Assembly (NCBI RefSeq): GCF_029813115.1
Contig: NZ_JAPZDS010000006.1
Span: 124,001-188,000 of the forward strand
Reading direction: 5' to 3'
Source: Aureimonas sp. SK2
Lineage (GTDB): Bacteria > Pseudomonadota > Alphaproteobacteria > Rhizobiales > Rhizobiaceae
DNA length: 64,000 nucleotides
The position numbers and the translations under genes are program-made. Within the stretch, counting starts at the first letter, position 1, and every line of letters begins with the position of its first letter. Below the pieces are notes generated by a model. That model saw only the letters and a list, made by a program, of their open reading frames with translations. It ran no database searches and was not told the origin of the DNA. Positions 54,726-64,000 of the stretch are shown one piece after another.

Positions 54726-57286
54726 GCGCAGCCGCCCCGTCAGCCCGCTCGCCCGCCGGCCTCCGGCTCGCCCTCCGCTTCGCCCTGCGCGAGATGCGCG
54801 GCGGTCTGCGCGGCTTCGTCATCTTCCTCGCCTGCCTGACGCTCGGCGTCGCCTCCATCGCGGCGGTGAACTCGGTGTCGGAGATGATGACGAGCGGCAT
54901 CCAGCGCGAGGGCCGCACGATCCTGGGCGGCGACATGCGCTTCGGCCTCAACCAGCGGCAGGCCTCCGCCGACGAGCGGGCCTTCCTGGCGGGCTACGGC
55001 ACGGTGGCGGAAAGCGGCTCGCTGCGCTCCATGGCGCGGCTGCCCGACGGCTCCAACCAGACCTTGAGCGAGGTCAAGGCGGTCGATGCCAACTACCCCC
55101 TCTTCGGCGCGGTCGGCTCCGAGCCGGCCGAACCCCTGCCGACGCTCCTCGCGGAGCGCGACGGGCGCTACGGCGCCCTGGCCGCCCCGGAGTTCTTCGA
55201 CCGCCTGGGCCTGCGGCCCGGCGCGACGATCCTCCTCGGCGGCATCGAGATCGAGCTGCGCGGCGTGCTCACCCGCGAGCCGGACGTCCTGTCCGACGGC
55301 TTCATCTTCGCGCCGCGCCTCCTCGTATCGCTGGATGCGCTGGCCGCCACCGGTCTCGTCCAGCCGGGCTCGCTGGTGGAATACGACTACAAGCTCCGCT
55401 TCGCAAATCCCGCGACCGAGGCAGACGCGGTGCAGGCCGAAGCCAACGCCCGCTTTCCGCAGGCCGGCTGGAGCATCCGCGACGCCAGCGAGGCGGCCCC
55501 CTCGCTCCAGCGCAACATCGAGCGCTTCTCGCAGTTCCTGACGCTCGTCGGCCTCACCGCGCTGGTGGTCGGTGGCGTCGGCATCGCCAACGCGGTGGCC
55601 GCCTATCTCGATTCCAAGCGCACGGTGATCGCGACCTTCAAGAGCCTGGGCGCCAGCGGGCGCTTCGTCGTCACGGTCTATCTCCTCCAAATCCTGATCC
55701 TCTCGACGGTCGGCATCGTGCTCGGGCTGCTGCTGGGCGCGACCGCGCCCTTCTTCGCCGCGCGCTTTCTGGAAGCGCACATCCCGATCGCGGCCGAGGC
55801 CTCCGTCTATCCCGTCGCGCTCCTGATCGGCGCCGTGTTCGGCTATCTCACCGCGCTCGCCTTCGCCGTCCTGCCGCTCGGGCGCACGCGCGACGTCGCG
55901 GCCACGGCCCTGTTCAGGTCCAACGACGGGCCGGGCAATTTTCGTATGCGCTGGGCCTATGCCGGCGCGGCGATCGCGCTCGCCGCCGCCATCGCGGGCC
56001 TCGCGCTCCTGATGTCGAGCGACAAGCGCGTGGCGGCGGTGTTCCTCGTCGCGACCGGTGTCGCCTTCGTCATCCTGCGGCTGGTGGCCGTCGCCATCCG
56101 GTGGGGCGCGGCGCGCCTGCCGCGCGTGCGCTCGACGCCGCTGCGATTGGCCATCGGCAACATCCACCGCCCCGGCGCGCTGACCGCCTCGGTGGTCCTC
56201 TCGCTCGGGCTCGGGCTGACGCTGCTCGTCACCCTGGCCTCCATCGACCGGAACCTGCGCAACGAGATCGGCGGGACGCTGGCGGCGCGGGCGCCGAACT
56301 TCTTCTTCGTGGATATCCAGTCCGCCGAGGTCGACGCCTTCCGCACGAAGATCGCCGAACTCTCGCCCGGCTCGACCCTCACCGACGTGCCGATGCTGCG
56401 CGGTCGCATCACGCAGCTCAACGGCACGGACGTGTCGAAGATCGAGGTCCCACCGGAAGGCGCCTGGGTGCTGCGCGGCGATCGGGGCATCACCTACGAC
56501 GCAACCCTTCCGGACGGCGCGACGCTCATCGCTGGCGAGTGGTGGCCGGCCGATTATGCCGGCGAGCCGCTAGTCTCCTTTGCCGCCGAGGAAGGGCGCG
56601 AACTCGGGCTCAAGCTCGGCGACACGATCACCGTCAACGTGCTCGGCCGAGAGATCACGGCGCGCATCGCCAATTTCCGCGAGGTGCAGTGGGAGTCGCT
56701 CGCCATCAACTTCGTGATGGTCTTCTCGCCCAACACCTTCGCCGGCGCGCCCCATGCCTGGCTGGCGACGCTGGAGATGGCGAACGACACGGCGGACGCC
56801 GAGCGCACGGTCCTGTCGGGCATTTCCAACACGTTTCCCGCCGTGACAACGGTTCGCGTGAAGGATGCACTGGATGCGGTCAACGCCCTGGTGGCGCAGC
56901 TCGCGCTCGCCATCCGCGCCGCGGCGGCGGTTGCGCTGGTGGCCTCCGTCCTCGTCCTGTCGGGCGCGCTGGCGGCGGGCAACCGGGCGCGCGTCCACGA
57001 CGCGGTCGTCCTGAAGACGCTGGGGGCGACGCGGGCGACGCTGATCCGCGCCTATGTCACCGAATACATGTCGCTGGGCGCGGCGACAGCCTTCTTCGCC
57101 GTAGGAGCGGGAGCGCTTGCGGCCTGGTACGTCGTCGCCCGGATCATGCGGCTGCCCTTCGCCTTCGACGGCGGGCTCGCGGTCGCGACGCTGGTCGCCG
57201 CGCTGGTCCTCACCGTCGGGTTCGGGCTGGCCGGCACCTGGCGCATCCTCGGCCAGAAGGCGGCGCCGGTCCTGCGGGAGCTGTGA
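54722..57286 (+). CDS. ybbP: FtsX-like ABC transporter permease (YbbP-like)
   Basis: Large membrane subunit, 854 residues, of the YbbA partner system. It has an N-terminal helix (about 15-45), a periplasmic domain, then two FtsX blocks with several helices (about 265-480 and 720-850). [26 protein letters not shown]-like and [20 protein letters not shown] are typical FtsX segments. The start is GTG within the ybbA stop. Such systems act mechanically on envelope lipids or lipoproteins; the substrate is unknown. Confidence 0.92.
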   Translation: MSAAAPSARSPAGLRLALRFALREMRGGLRGFVIFLACLTLGVASIAAVNSVSEMMTSGIQREGRTILGGDMRFGLNQRQASADERAFLAGYGTVAESGSLRSMARLPDGSNQTLSEVKAVDANYPLFGAVGSEPAEPLPTLLAERDGRYGALAAPEFFDRLGLRPGATILLGGIEIELRGVLTREPDVLSDGFIFAPRLLVSLDALAATGLVQPGSLVEYDYKLRFANPATEADAVQAEANARFPQAGWSIRDASEAAPSLQRNIERFSQFLTLVGLTALVVGGVGIANAVAAYLDSKRTVIATFKSLGASGRFVVTVYLLQILILSTVGIVLGLLLGATAPFFAARFLEAHIPIAAEASVYPVALLIGAVFGYLTALAFAVLPLGRTRDVAATALFRSNDGPGNFRMRWAYAGAAIALAAAIAGLALLMSSDKRVAAVFLVATGVAFVILRLVAVAIRWGAARLPRVRSTPLRLAIGNIHRPGALTASVVLSLGLGLTLLVTLASIDRNLRNEIGGTLAARAPNFFFVDIQSAEVDAFRTKIAELSPGSTLTDVPMLRGRITQLNGTDVSKIEVPPEGAWVLRGDRGITYDATLPDGATLIAGEWWPADYAGEPLVSFAAEEGRELGLKLGDTITVNVLGREITARIANFREVQWESLAINFVMVFSPNTFAGAPHAWLATLEMANDTADAERTVLSGISNTFPAVTTVRVKDALDAVNALVAQLALAIRAAAAVALVASVLVLSGALAAGNRARVHDAVVLKTLGATRATLIRAYVTEYMSLGAATAFFAVGAGALAAWYVVARIMRLPFAFDGGLAVATLVAALVLTVGFGLAGTWRILGQKAAPVLREL

Positions 57287-57498
57287 TCGCCGGACGCGGT
57301 TAACGCCGCGCAAATAACGGAAATTTAATCGCCAAAGCGCGGTTCGCCGTGCCTTGGGCCGCCCGACCGCCCTTGTGCACTGCGTGCCACCTTCGCATAT
57401 TTCCTCTGAAAGGTTGCTGCGAGTCCCGCCAGCGGCGCCCCGGCTCGACCATGAGCCGAACGACACCCGACGGGATGACATGCGAAAGGACGACGTTG

Positions 57499-58278
57499 AT
57501 GGCTGAAAAATGGAACAGTGGCGTCAGGAGCGTTCCGGCTGCGGGCAGCCGGGTCGACGCCTCGATCGACCAGGGCCTGCGGGCCTACATGCTCAAAGTC
57601 TACAACCTGATGGCCATCGGCCTCGTCATCACCGGCGTGGCGGCCTACGGCCTGTTCTCGCTGGCGACGACGACCGATCCGGCGCTCGCCGCGGCCGAAT
57701 TCAACGGCACGATGCTGACCCAGCTCGGCGTGACGGTGTTCGTCTCGCCGCTGAAGTGGGTGCTGATGCTGGCGCCTCTGGCGATGGTCTTCTTCCTGTC
57801 GTTCCGCGTCCATAAGATGAGCGTCTCGGCCGCGCAGACCACCTTCTGGGCCTATGCCGCGATGGTCGGCCTGTCCCTGTCGACGATCTTCCTCGTCTAC
57901 ACGCAGGAATCGATCGTCCAGGTCTTCTTCATCACGGCTGCCTCGTTCGGCGCGCTGTCGCTCTTCGGCTACACGACCAAGCGCGACCTGTCGGGCATGG
58001 GCTCGTTCCTGATCATGGGCGTGTTCGGCGTCATCATCGCGATGATCGTGAACATCTTCCTCCAGTCCTCGGCGCTGGGCTTCGCCATCTCGGTGATCGG
58101 CGTCCTCGTGTTCGCCGGCCTCACGGCCTACGACACGCAGCGCATCAAGGAGATGTACTGGGAAGGCGACGACACGCTCGTGGCCGGCCGCAAGGCGATC
58201 ATGGGCGCCCTGTCGCTCTACCTGAACTTCATCAACATGTTCATGTTCATGCTGCAGCTCTTCGGCAATCGCGACTAA
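57499..58278 (+). CDS. Bax inhibitor-1 family membrane protein (YbhL/YccA-type)
   Basis: Inner-membrane protein of 259 residues with seven hydrophobic helices. It contains the family segments RAYMLKVYNLMAIGLVITG near the start, STIFLVYTQESIVQVFFITA, and FAGLTAYDTQRIKEMYWEGD before a hydrophobic end, LYLNFINMFMFMLQL. Bacterial relatives bind FtsH or act as calcium leaks. GGAC-type SD (AAAGGA) lies about 10 nt before the ATG at 57499; earlier in-frame starts lack family sequence. Confidence 0.94.
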   Translation: MAEKWNSGVRSVPAAGSRVDASIDQGLRAYMLKVYNLMAIGLVITGVAAYGLFSLATTTDPALAAAEFNGTMLTQLGVTVFVSPLKWVLMLAPLAMVFFLSFRVHKMSVSAAQTTFWAYAAMVGLSLSTIFLVYTQESIVQVFFITAASFGALSLFGYTTKRDLSGMGSFLIMGVFGVIIAMIVNIFLQSSALGFAISVIGVLVFAGLTAYDTQRIKEMYWEGDDTLVAGRKAIMGALSLYLNFINMFMFMLQLFGNRD

Positions 58279-58303
58279 GCGATTGCGAGAGAAGCGGATA
58301 CCG

Positions 58304-58332
58304 GGGGCGGCCTGCGAGGGCTGCCCCTTTTT
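58304..58332 (+). terminator. Terminator after the BI-1 family gene
   Basis: GGGGCGGCC (58304-58312) pairs with GGCTGCCCC (58319-58327) with one G-U pair, followed by T5 (58328-58332), 25 nt after the stop. Confidence 0.85.
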
Positions 58333-58415
58333 CATGGGCGGGGAATGCCCCAGCGTTGAGGCGGCGGATTGGCGGCTCTAAGCTGACGGGACACGAATCC
58401 CCCACGGCAGTGACC

Positions 58416-58973
58416 ATGAGCGCCTTCACCCTTCGCGACGCCACAACCGGCGACATTCCCGCGATCACCCGCATTTACGAGGAGGCCGTGCTCCACGGCA
58501 CCGCCACCTACGAGCTGACGCCGCCCGACGAGGCGGAGATGGCCGCGCGCATGACCGCCACGCTTCGCCAGGACTACCCGTATTTCGTGGCCTGCGATGC
58601 CGAGGGCGCCGTGATCGGCTACGCCTATGCCGGCCCGTTCCGCGCCCGGCCGGCCTATCGTTGGACGGTGGAGGATTCGATCTACCTCGCGCCCGAGGCC
58701 AAGGGGAGGGGCGTCGGCACGGCGCTCCTGCGCCGCCTTCTGGATGCGGCCCAAGACAAGGGCTTCCGCCAGATGATCGCGGTGATCGGCGGGGCCGACA
58801 ACGCGCCCTCCATCAAGGTCCACGCCAAGCTCGGCTTCACCCATATCGGCGTGTTCGAAGGGTCCGGCTTCAAGTTCGGCCGGTGGATTGATACCGTCTT
58901 CATGCAATACGCCCTGAACGGCGGCAAGGCGACGCTGCCAGACGAGGCGGTCTATCCCGGCACGCTGACATGA
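58416..58973 (+). CDS. GNAT acetyltransferase (phosphinothricin-type)
   Basis: Acetyltransferase of 185 residues resembling PAT/MddA enzymes, which acetylate glufosinate, methionine sulfone or related amino acids. Conserved segments are IYEEAVLHGTATYELTPP, VIGYAYAGPFRARPAYRWTVEDSIYL (split: GYAYAGPFRARPAYRWTVED), the acetyl-CoA loop GRGVGTALLRRLLDAA and LGFTHIGVFEGSGFKFGRW. Its stop overlaps the next start (ATGA). Confidence 0.92.
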   Translation: MSAFTLRDATTGDIPAITRIYEEAVLHGTATYELTPPDEAEMAARMTATLRQDYPYFVACDAEGAVIGYAYAGPFRARPAYRWTVEDSIYLAPEAKGRGVGTALLRRLLDAAQDKGFRQMIAVIGGADNAPSIKVHAKLGFTHIGVFEGSGFKFGRWIDTVFMQYALNGGKATLPDEAVYPGTLT

Positions 58974-59539
58974 GCACGGCCCTCGTCGTGATCGACGTGC
59001 AGCTCGCCTTCGCGCAATGGGAGGCGGCGGGGCGGCGCCGCAACAATCCGGAAGCGCTCCGGCGCATCGCCGAGCTTCTGTCGGCCTTCCGGCAGGCCGG
59101 ACTGCCGATCGTCCATATCCGGCACGAGAACGCCACCCCCGGCTCGTCCTTCCACCCGCAGGCGAGCGGCTACGCGGTGGAAGACGTCGCGCGCGAGCGA
59201 CCCGGTGAACCGGTGATCGTGAAGACCGTCAACAGCGCCTTCATCGGCACCGATCTGGAAGCAAGGCTTCGGGCGGCCGGCGTGACGCGCGTGGTGATCT
59301 GCGGCGCGACCACGAACCATTGCGTCGAAACCACGACCCGAATGGCCGGCAATCTCGGCTTCGACGCGGTGCTGGTCGAGGACGCGGCGTGGACCTTCGA
59401 CCTCGCGGGGCCGGACGGACAAATTCACCGGGCCGAAGACGTCCACGCCATGACGCTCGCCAATCTCTCGGGCGAGTTCGCGACGATCGCCACGGCGGAG
59501 GCGGTGGCGCGCGAGATTCTCAGTCCTCGATCAGCTTGA
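58970..59539 (+). CDS. Isochorismatase-like cysteine hydrolase
   Basis: Cysteine hydrolase of 189 residues. The catalytic triad is visible as Asp9 (VVIDVQ), Lys85 (VIVKTVNSAF) and Cys118 (NHCVETT), with the cis-peptide segment GATTN just before the Cys. The substrate may be an amide such as nicotinamide or a ureido compound; isochorismate itself is not implied. It is coupled to the acetyltransferase gene, and its last 20 nt overlap the convergent DUF2794 gene. Confidence 0.92.
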   Translation: MSTALVVIDVQLAFAQWEAAGRRRNNPEALRRIAELLSAFRQAGLPIVHIRHENATPGSSFHPQASGYAVEDVARERPGEPVIVKTVNSAFIGTDLEARLRAAGVTRVVICGATTNHCVETTTRMAGNLGFDAVLVEDAAWTFDLAGPDGQIHRAEDVHAMTLANLSGEFATIATAEAVAREILSPRSA

Positions 59540-59900
59540 GGGCCTTGTCGAAGACGCGCAGCACGGGCTCAAGCTCGTGGCCGCGCTTGAGGACGAGGCC
59601 GCTTGCGGCGGTCACGCTGTAGGCGCCCTGGCGTCGGGCCAGCTTGGGATTCTTCTCGATGCGGAAAAGCGGCATCTCGGAAGCGCGGCGGAAGATCGAG
59701 AAGACGGCGCGGTCCCTCAACGTGTCGATCGCGTAGTCCCGCCACTCGCCCGCCGCCACCATGCGCCCGTAGACCCGGAGGATCTGGCCGAGCTCGTGCC
59801 GGTCGAAGGAGACGATCTCGGGAGCGGCGGAACCCCGGACCGTCGCGAGGTCGATCAGGGTGGCGGAAGGCTGCGGCAGTGAATCGGTCAAATCGTCCAT
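59520..59900 (-). CDS. DUF2794 protein
   Basis: A 126-residue protein confined to alphaproteobacteria. The core reads FDRHELGQILRVYGRMVAAG, WRDYAIDTLRDRAVFSIFRR and KLARRQGAYSV, ending in ELEPVLRVFDKALKLIED. Function unknown. The ATG at 59900 gives the family N-terminus; the frame continues to 59948. Its 3' end overlaps the isochorismatase-like gene by 20 nt on the opposite strand. Confidence 0.9.
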   Translation of the reverse strand: MDDLTDSLPQPSATLIDLATVRGSAAPEIVSFDRHELGQILRVYGRMVAAGEWRDYAIDTLRDRAVFSIFRRASEMPLFRIEKNPKLARRQGAYSVTAASGLVLKRGHELEPVLRVFDKALKLIED

Positions 59901-60046
59901 TCCCCATTTCCGTCCCGCCGGCATGCGAAGGCTCGGCGGGCAGGACACGCCACATCGGCCTCGCAGCCTGCGACATCATCCTGTCATGGAAATGGAGGCA
60001 GGCCCAGCCGGTTGCAACGCTTCACCCACCGAACGTCTCCTGACGC

Positions 60047-60826
60047 TCAGAACTCCAGCGCGGCGGCCGCCAGGATCGGGCCAGGCTTGTTGTCCGTGCC
60101 CACCATCTGGAGAATGGCCGCGTGGCCGGTTCGCCCCTTGCCGTCATTGTCCTCGGCCAGCAGGCCGAGCGGCATCTCCACCTCGATCGACTCGCGATCC
60201 ACCGAGCCGAGGATGCGCCAGTCGCGCACCGGGAAGTGGTCCACGCGGATCCCTCCGGTCTCGCCCTCCGGCACCGCGGTCTCGACCCGCTCGCTATAGG
60301 TGACGAGAATGAGCACGGGCGCCGGACGGCCGGGCTCGCCGCCCGAGGCCTTCGCCTCGATATGCAGGGCGTTTCCCTGCCGGCGCATGCGGATCTCACC
60401 GGTAGCGGTCGAAGCGCCGAGCGGTGTCTCGGCCATGGCGCTGGCGACAGCCTCTTCGTCGCCCCCGTCCACCGCCCGCCGGCCGTTGACGACCACCTGG
60501 GGTGTGACGAGCGCGCCGAGCTTCAGTCGCTTGGCGTAGCTCTTCTGGCGCTCCGTGTTCTTGCGATCGGCCAACTGGTCGCGCCAGCCCGTGTAGTCCC
60601 AGTAGTCCACATGATAGGCGAGCACCACGACGCCGGGCGCAGAACCCAGGCGTGCGGCGACGGCGCCGGCCGGCCGGCAGTCCACACAGCTCTGGCTGGT
60701 GAAGAATTCCAGGACGCCGCTCACCTCGCGGCTGGACGCGCTGCGATCCTGAGCCATTGCAGGTCCCGCAAATGCGAGGCCGGCAAGGCCGAGAAGCCAA
60801 AGGGACGACAATCCGCGTGACGCCAT
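60047..60826 (-). CDS. DUF1223 exported thioredoxin-fold protein
   Basis: A 259-residue protein with a Sec signal peptide (about 1-26, ending GPAMAQD) and a thioredoxin-like N-domain. The domain carries CVDC at residues 47-50 in ELFTSQS-like context (EFFTSQSCVDC). VLAYHVDYWDYTGWRD and VTPQVVVNGRRAVDGG are family hallmarks. The CXXC suggests a periplasmic redox role, not demonstrated. The ATG at 60826 starts directly at the signal peptide. Confidence 0.92.
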   Translation of the reverse strand: MASRGLSSLWLLGLAGLAFAGPAMAQDRSASSREVSGVLEFFTSQSCVDCRPAGAVAARLGSAPGVVVLAYHVDYWDYTGWRDQLADRKNTERQKSYAKRLKLGALVTPQVVVNGRRAVDGGDEEAVASAMAETPLGASTATGEIRMRRQGNALHIEAKASGGEPGRPAPVLILVTYSERVETAVPEGETGGIRVDHFPVRDWRILGSVDRESIEVEMPLGLLAEDNDGKGRTGHAAILQMVGTDNKPGPILAAAALEF

Positions 60827-60948
60827 GAGGTACGTACTCCATCCGCCTTCGACCATCTCCTAGATGGACCGGACGGGCTCCGGACAGAAGCGCGGATTGA
60901 TCGCGACGCGTTCAATTGGGGGTGAGCCCTCGGCTGCCCCAACGAAAA

Positions 60949-60974
60949 CGCCGCCGCCCTCTCGGGCGGCGGCG
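60949..60974 (-). terminator. Terminator after acnA
   Basis: CGCCGCCGCCC (60949-60959), loop TCTC, GGGCGGCGGCG (60964-60974): a perfect 11-bp GC stem followed on the minus strand by TTTTCGTT, 31 nt after the acnA stop. Confidence 0.85.
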
Positions 60975-61005
60975 CTGGAGACGCAGTCGAACGGGTGGCC
61001 GCCGA

Positions 61006-63759
<2,754 letters not shown>

Positions 63760-64000
63760 AGAACTCTCGTTCCTTCTCGAACCAAAGAATGTCCGAAAGG
63801 CGAACGACCGCCGTGCCCTCGGGCCGGGCACGATGGAGATGCGGGTACGACCATTTCCGCCCGTCCGCCTCAGTACCCGCCCGGAAAACGAGCGGGGCAC
63901 GGAGATCGGCGCTGATGACTCCACGCCGGTCGCTGGAGTGGTTGGGCGCCTTATAGGCAAGATTGTAATCGCTATAAAGGGGGAAAGCCGCGCCGCCGCG
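63760..64000. other. Upstream region of acnA
   Basis: No gene is visible in these 241 bases. On the minus strand TTTATA (63978-63973) and CTATAA (63956-63951) are 16 nt apart and could be a promoter for acnA, giving a 5' leader of about 185 nt. The same A/T-rich patch could equally serve a divergent gene beyond the window end. Confidence 0.3.

Noticed and set aside
54679-57303. 874-codon frame overlapping the FtsX-like permease
   Set aside because: It is a second frame of the same DNA, full of Arg/Ala/Pro. The overlapping frame has clear membrane helices and FtsX motifs and starts inside the ybbA stop codon.

Overview
The window is a GC-rich chromosome segment from an alphaproteobacterium, most likely Hyphomicrobiales (Rhizobiales). 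The evidence is a cpaB-cpaC-cpaD-cpaE-cpaF-tadB-tadC pilus cluster, an ffs-dnaX-ybaB-recR block, an IalB protein, DUF1127, DUF1223, DUF2794 and DUF1232 proteins, a membrane-anchored cytochrome c next to kdsB and pheA, and proteobacterial yej peptide-transporter genes. An Aurantimonadaceae-like genus is possible, but I cannot prove it from sequence alone. No tRNA, rRNA, CRISPR array, transposase, integrase or prophage is visible; apart from two broken genes this looks like core chromosome.

Layout. 1-8.1 kb: the export part of a Tad/Flp pilus operon on the plus strand, with tadD convergent on the minus strand; pilin, prepilin peptidase and pseudopilin genes would lie outside the window. 9.1-11.8 kb: M17 aminopeptidase, short MarR regulator and NlpC/P60 endopeptidase, the last two overlapping by 4 nt. 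11.8-22.4 kb: a minus-strand run of eight genes for a Yej-type peptide ABC importer (two substrate-binding proteins, two permeases, a double ATPase) with a CDF metal exporter inside it and a Nudix hydrolase and a GhrA-like reductase at its end, many joined by 4-nt overlaps. 22.6-25.5 kb: cytochrome c with a very long Ala/Pro tail, divergent from one reading frame that fuses KdsB (CMP-KDO synthetase) to PheA (prephenate dehydratase). 25.6-31.8 kb: DUF1127 protein, nudC and a HIT protein (minus), then the 4.5S RNA gene, dnaX, ybaB, recR and a lytic transglycosylase (plus).

31.8-45.4 kb: inorganic pyrophosphatase, GNAT, PH-domain protein, quinone oxidoreductase, an Nramp-related transporter without the classical metal motifs, patatin lipase, a small unknown protein, typA, M3 oligopeptidase, MarR regulator, luciferase-like monooxygenase and lactate permease. 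45.4-49.8 kb: argG, a frameshifted PAP2 phosphatase, LysE exporter, glutathione transferase, a frameshifted BrnA-like protein and a membrane protein. 49.8-64 kb: rlmN, ialB, DUF1232 protein, thpR, an arylesterase divergent from its ABC partners (ybbA-ybbP type), a BI-1 family protein, GNAT plus isochorismatase-like hydrolase, DUF2794, DUF1223 and acnA.

The most unusual observation is the single-frame KdsB-PheA fusion, which joins enzymes of lipopolysaccharide and phenylalanine synthesis. Others worth attention are the metal exporter inside the peptide importer operon, an 18-residue basic mini-ORF with a 15-bp duplication between yejB and yejE, the metal-motif-less Nramp relative, and two genes broken by single-base shifts within about 2 kb, which could be real decay or assembly error. 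Functions are assigned from protein motifs read by eye; no database search was run.
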